Positions 16,814 through 21,119 of a DNA stretch of 21,119 nt are shown in pieces. Where the stretch lies: contig CAXNAA020000462.1 in assembly GCA_964200075.2 (NCBI GenBank), forward strand, positions 1 through 21,119, given 5' to 3'. A model generated the notes under the pieces. It had not been told where the DNA came from, did no database searches, and saw only the letters and a program-made list of their open reading frames with translations. Each line of letters starts with the position of its first letter. The stretch's first letter is position 1. This DNA comes from Sphacelaria rigidula (Eukaryota > Phaeophyceae > Sphacelariales). A program made the position numbers and the translations under genes.

Positions 16814-17657
16814 AGCAGGTTTTCTTAATCTTGACTTAAGACCGGCTGCTGATACCAGCTGTCACAACAACTCCACACGACCGTGTAGGTACTGACAAGG
16901 CACCGTTGTTGCTATTAACAAGAGACATTATGAATTTGCCTGAAAAGGGAACGGTTCACTGTGACTGCTTTGGTGAAGACCATGAAGCGGTATCCCACGA
17001 GGACCGGAAATCGTGAGCAAATCCTTCACATGACCATCATGCACCCCCGCTGGTGACGTGGTGCAGCCATATCAGGTATAGAATCCTCGGGGGGATGTAC
17101 TCTTGATCTTGCATGCCATAGTCATCTGACCATTGACCTCGCATCCGTACAAAGCCGGGACGGAGCACGCCGGGTATTCGCCGGACCAAGCTCGCAATGA
17201 ATCACCAAGCGCAAAGCGATATAGAAAAAATCCTCGCGGGGGGTTGTTTTGTCGTTTTGTTTCGTTTACGGTCCAACAGACTCCAGTAGAGTTTTCATCA
17301 TAATCATCCGGTTTCATTAGGTGTGGTGAACACTGGCATACTAAAAATGGTGGACATATCGTACTCGGTCTTTTATCCGCTGCTGTGAGAAAACAGCATT
17401 CCAACTCAGGCGCATTCCCCAGCCTGCCTTCCGTAACACCCCCGGACTGTACTTCTGCGTTTCAGCGCATCGAATCTTCGGGAAAAATTGCAAAAAAATG
17501 AATGCAGAGTACGCAAAAATTATCCCGGGATCGACTTGATCAAAATAGACATTCCATGGAGGAAGCTGAATGAAGTGAAACCACAAACCCGGACCCCCAA
17601 ACACTGGCAAGTCCGTACACAACTGCTTCTAATTTCACGAACTACAACTCCCTTTGC

Positions 17658-17679
17658 GGGAGGGGGGGGGGAGGGGGGG
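17658..17679. repeat. G-rich run
   Basis: A run of 22 bases consists of guanines broken by two adenines. It could fold as a G-quadruplex on the plus strand. Confidence 0.8.
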
Positions 17680-18148
17680 TCATCATACTCGTGTTTATAG
17701 ATGCTGCAAGTTCAAGACAAGAAATTGACAACGATGAGACACTGTGCTTGAAGATGCACAAAACCATATCTCAGAAGTAGTTCCAAAAACGAGCCGGATA
17801 ATCGCCAAAAATTCTGTTCGTCGCGTGCACTGCAACGTATTTTTTTCTAATCGGAAAAAAGAACTGATGAATGCCCAACGTATTGAAAATTATGCCGAAA
17901 TAAATTTGACCCAGAACGACGCCTAAAAGTCAAACTCTCTTGGTAACCAACCGGTAAGGCGACATTAAAAATTAAGGCGAAGACATGAATACTAAATACT
18001 AGTACAACTACCTCTCGATCCTGAAAGTTTGGGGCGAACCGTTGACGCCACTGCAACACAGCTTCCGGAAAAAAACAGGGCTCTTTACGTTACGTCACGA
18101 GTTTAGCTAGGCTAGTACTACGATGGGGGCCTACGCGGTCCCCCACCG

Positions 18149-20087
18149 TTATAGGTGGGACTGGAGGGCCTAACGACCAAAAATCAGCGGCAAACTAAAT
18201 AAAACATGAGTGCGCAGGAATAATGGACACGTCAGTAGGTGGTCGCACCTGTGCCGAGGCCCTCACGAGCAGGGCGCACGCTTCCTCACTTGTAAACTTG
18301 GTTTACTATGGGACAGCTCTAGCACGGGAGATCGCGCGGTTCTCGACACAGGAAGCAAGCCAGCCCACGGCACTTCACACCCCCCCGCATACACACAAGA
18401 TCAAGGTGATTCTATTTCATATTTTCCTGGCGTCGCGCCAGCAGCGAGTAACCCCCCTCCCAGAGCGCAAAACGCCTCATTTTCGTACGTTTGGGTTTGT
18501 TGCGACTCAGTATTACGGTCAAACGAAGAAGGGAAATAGGTTGACCTAGCTTGGGTGTGTGGGAAGCGCATGCAAGAAACTGCAGTCCAATCCTCTGCTT
18601 CGTCGCCGAGTTCTACGCGTTGCGCGATCGGCACTTTTGGGTTGAGGATTAGTATCTAGTGCTACTAAAGGTCCAGCATCGCAAATTCAAAAACAAACGG
18701 TGCGCATGTTGTTTTTTCTCGCCGCAAGTTGTCACGACATGCAATTTGGTTGCGTGTCGGCAGGCGCTGCTGCTTAGTTCTGTGCGGCTGTGCACAAGAG
18801 GCAATTTCGCCTTTCAACAGCGAGTATCCCTTCAAGTGTCGAATTTCAGAGGAGTTCACAGAAGAGAAACAAAGCTAGCGGCTGCTTCGTGTCAGAGCCC
18901 CAGTGCAGAAGCCGAGGCGTCTAGAGCGATTATGTAGTACTTGCACTGCCTGACCATCTGTTGGCGACGGTTGTGATCATGTACCTTGTAATGGCCTATT
19001 TATATACTAATATCAGAGTGAGATGCAAACTATGCGACGGTCGACAGCTTCGTTTTGGGCTGCATATTTTTTCTCGCAGCGAGCAGTGTGTGATGGTGTT
19101 TCACCTTGTGGCGTGCCGCCAGGCGCTGCTTCATTCTGTGCGGCTGTGCACAATGAGCAATTAGCCTTCCACAGCGAGTACCCTTCGTGTATTGAGTTGC
19201 AGAGGGCGACGTAACACATGAACTTCGGCTGTTGGATCTGAGGGTTCCAGCGGAGAAACCAGGACGCCACGGGCGATTTTTATTTCAGACTACACCCTGA
19301 CTATGTATAAACGGGTCAGCAGAGCCACGATGTTCCAACTGACTGCTTGTACATACTGAAAATAATATGTAAACCATGCGATTGACACCCACTTGCATCT
19401 TCGACCAAATGATATTTTTTGGCATCAATGTCACGAAATTTGCTTTGGTGGCGGTCCGTCATATGCTGCTCTGTTCTGTGGGGATGTGTACAAAGGACAA
19501 TCTCACTTATCATGAGCGAATGCCCTTTCACCCCTTGGCTTGTAGAGGACGAGTTCACCGATGAAACACGGCCGTCTTGTGACAGACGTTTTCGAGACAG
19601 AACCCAAGGGATGCGCGACGCTGCTGCTCGTGGTATCCAGATTTCCGTACTTCGTTCTAGCACCATGTCAGGCACGCCTTTCACTGCAGATGCGTTGGTG
19701 TGTGGCGGCCACAAGTGCTGCTGTTCGTCTTCTGTCTTGTTACCTTCGCAATGGTGTTCAACGTGCGGTGGCAGCTCGGGGGCGTGCGCTTCCCGAGTAC
19801 TGTAGTACAGCAGCTGAACACTAGTGCACCAAGAGTTTCTACCCACTGATCTGGAGCGAGTTATCCGGAGGAGCAATATCATCTCAACACCGAGCACTCA
19901 CAGGCTTGAAGATATGTTCCATGTTTATAGTGCATTTTATATGAGCCAGGTCGTTGTTTCTAGGTGACGCATGTATTTTTGATTGATATGATTCGCCTGA
20001 TTACGGTCCAGTTCTTACGCATATAGCGTTCGTGATCCATTTTCCCGAAATATAGTAGCCAAAATCGGGCCCCAGTCCCACCCATAA
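18149..20087. mobile_element. inner non-autonomous element, 1.94 kb, with TTATRGGTGGGACTGG ends
   Basis: The left end TTATAGGTGGGACTGG and the inverse of the right end, TTATGGGTGGGACTGG, differ at one position in 16. CCG lies immediately outside both ends (18146-18148 and 20088-20090). Removing the element with one CCG restores the hairpin seen in the intact relative at 1966-2192 (ccaccg followed by tagtac). No transposase is recognisable. The longest open frame, about 193 codons on the minus strand at 19316-19897, has no motif I know. Three diverged repeats fill 18655-19600. Confidence 0.7.
18655..19600. repeat. three diverged tandem repeats of about 350 bp
   Basis: The block ttctgtgcggctgtgcacaa recurs at about 18778 and 19133, and a weaker form (ttctgtggggatgtgtacaa) at about 19474, so the spacing is about 340-355 bp. 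Each is preceded by a ggcgctgctgctt-like block and followed by a cagcgagta(t)ccctt-like block. The copies are well diverged and carry indels. Confidence 0.65.
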
Positions 20088-21119
20088 CCGTAGTACTAGG
20101 CAGGCCCGACGCTTAATTTGATTTGACTTGACTTTACACAGGGCTCTGCGTGTAACGAAATTTGTGACGTGTAACGTAGAGAGCCCTGAAAAAACAGAAA
20201 ACAAAAATTGCAAAGTCAATCCCTTCCAGTGTTGTTCCTTTTCAATATTAGGGAGGCATTGTACTGAAATTATTATTCATTATCCGCGGCGTCAACCAGA
20301 GACGGTCATACTCTAAGGCCTAAAATATGGTGAGACTAAAGGGGGCGGACGTCCTTGGAAAAGAGGTCTCCACATCAGTACGAATACCTGGCGCTACAGA
20401 CCAGCTTTCGCGCGTGTGACGGCCGGATGGGAAAGGATACCGATCACTACGAATGCAGAAAGCCTTTATTGCACGACATGTATCCGCGCAATGTAATCCC
20501 CGACGAAGTTGACATTGTGTGTTTCTAGTGCCAGTACAACGAGTACTGTAGAACTGACTGTACGATGCGAGGCACGCCTCGACAGGGCTAGAATATCCGC
20601 GATCCATTCGTGCAAAAAAAAAATGCAACTCGCACTCTGTCCTATTCTGGAACCAAGTAGAAAACTCTGCACAAGAGTGATCACGCGCCTGCCAGAGAAG
20701 GATAAACATCTTCACGTGGGAGCACACTACGCAAGAATATCTGATTGATTCTGATAGAAGAAAACTACAGCAACTACCCCTGTCATTTCCAGACCGTCGT
20801 GGTAACGCCCACGCTAAGTCTGGCACTGTGAGGGAGGAGAAGTTGCCGCCTGCCCGAGCAGGTCAGCAGTGGTCCCTGACAGAAGATACTCGTCTCCTTG
20901 GCTGCGTTGTGCGGCCGCGTCTTGCTCGGCACGGCGTGTAAAACTCAGGGGCATCTGCCTCTAACATATGGAGAGCCTTAACTAGTGGTTATTTCCGGCC
21001 TTGGTGCCAGCCTCGACCAACAGGGGGGCGATGTGAACAACAAGGATGGCAAGATCTACTCCTGTCCCCGCGCGGATTCATATCGTTACCCTCTAGAACT
21101 GTCATCAGAAAGTGTTCTT

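Larger units (their letters stand above)
18077..20187. mobile_element. AGGGCTC element split by a second inserted element
   Basis: The outer left part (18077-18148) and outer right part (20091-20187) match the left and right halves of the complete element at 1966-2192, including AGGGCTC ends, the gctagtacta hairpin arm and the ttgtgacgtgtaacg units. They have fewer copies of the 20-bp unit. Flanks gaaaaaaac (before) and gaaaaaaca (after) look like an 8-9 bp target duplication differing in A-run length. A second element fills the gap at 18149-20087. Confidence 0.72.
16752..21119 (-). other. pyrC: probable 5' intron of pyrC, at least 4.3 kb, transposon-rich
   Basis: I searched the minus strand for the expected upstream motifs (HxH, MPNL..PP, MTLYLTD, KLYP followed by a phase 1 donor) and found none. 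The N-terminal exons are therefore probably beyond the right edge. The stretch holds a CA-rich run (16791-16813), a G-rich run (17658-17679) and the nested element at 18077-20187. About 20190-21119 has no recognisable feature, apart from a weak open frame at the very end that was rejected. Confidence 0.55.

Noticed and set aside
17072-17404. Minus-strand frame checked as the missing pyrC N-terminus
   Set aside because: It contains SGEYPACSVPALYG but none of the HxH, MPNL, LYLTD or KLYP motifs.
19316-19897. 193-codon minus-strand frame, the longest in the window
   Set aside because: It overlaps diverged tandem repeats within a transposon-like element; the peptide has no recognisable domain, and the neighbouring repeat copies do not preserve the frame.
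20320-20826. 168-codon minus-strand frame
   Set aside because: It has no recognisable domain. A possible phase 1 donor after SVAPG was considered for pyrC, but the required KLYP is not there.
20978-21119. Open frame to the right edge with GLGASLDQQ and DGKIY, faintly like a Ty3/gypsy RNase H start
   Set aside because: The expected TDAS before it and the AxxSR motif after it are absent, and the frame is too short. An extension of the window would decide.

Overview
The window is eukaryotic nuclear DNA. No open frame is longer than about 200 codons. Two intron-rich genes can be assembled by joining short exons whose splice sites, phases and protein motifs agree. The genome has large introns (323 bp to more than 2.7 kb), mostly GT-AG, and many small, decayed inverted-repeat elements. 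The free-standing plant/bacterial-type dihydroorotase (not the animal CAD fusion, not the fungal URA4 type) and the intron style suggest an alga or related protist. A large stramenopile genome such as a brown alga is my best guess, but this is inference and no feature proves it.

Region 448-10737 (+ strand) holds the 3' part of a gene with seven exons (448-544, 1295-1418, 2676-2737, 3688-3959, 4980-5126, 7637-7810, 10567-10737). Together they are exactly 349 codons including the stop. The C-terminal two thirds resembles the end of the DNA-binding barrel, the linker domain and the SH2 domain of STAT transcription factors, with the pTyr-binding arginine in FLMR and a STAT-like end (LFPDTPK). The first two exons, read across their junction, form LGGHPGAI, which resembles the GLPL region of NB-ARC/STAND NTPases. 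The 5' part lies off the left edge. A STAT-type linker-SH2 unit in a non-animal gene, possibly fused to a STAND-type ATPase, is the most interesting content here.

Region 10738-11934 separates two convergent genes. It contains one stretch (about 11013-11250) open on both strands that could be a tail exon of the STAT-like gene or an unrelated minus-strand exon.

Region 11935-16751 (- strand) holds six exons of dihydroorotase (pyrC, de novo pyrimidine synthesis), covering about 249 residues from the ATTNS motif to the stop. The N-terminal exons, with the HxH metal site and the carboxylated lysine, were not found between 16752 and 21119. They are probably beyond the right edge.

Region 16752-21119 is therefore probably the 5' intron of pyrC. 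It contains a nested insertion: a 1.94-kb element with its own terminal inverted repeats and an apparent CCG duplication sits inside a small inverted-repeat element whose complete relative lies at 1966-2192, in an intron of the STAT-like gene. Other foldback or inverted-repeat elements sit in introns at 5930-6780, 7112-7224, 14001-14193 and 14760-15452. No RNA genes, CRISPR arrays or bacterial features were seen.
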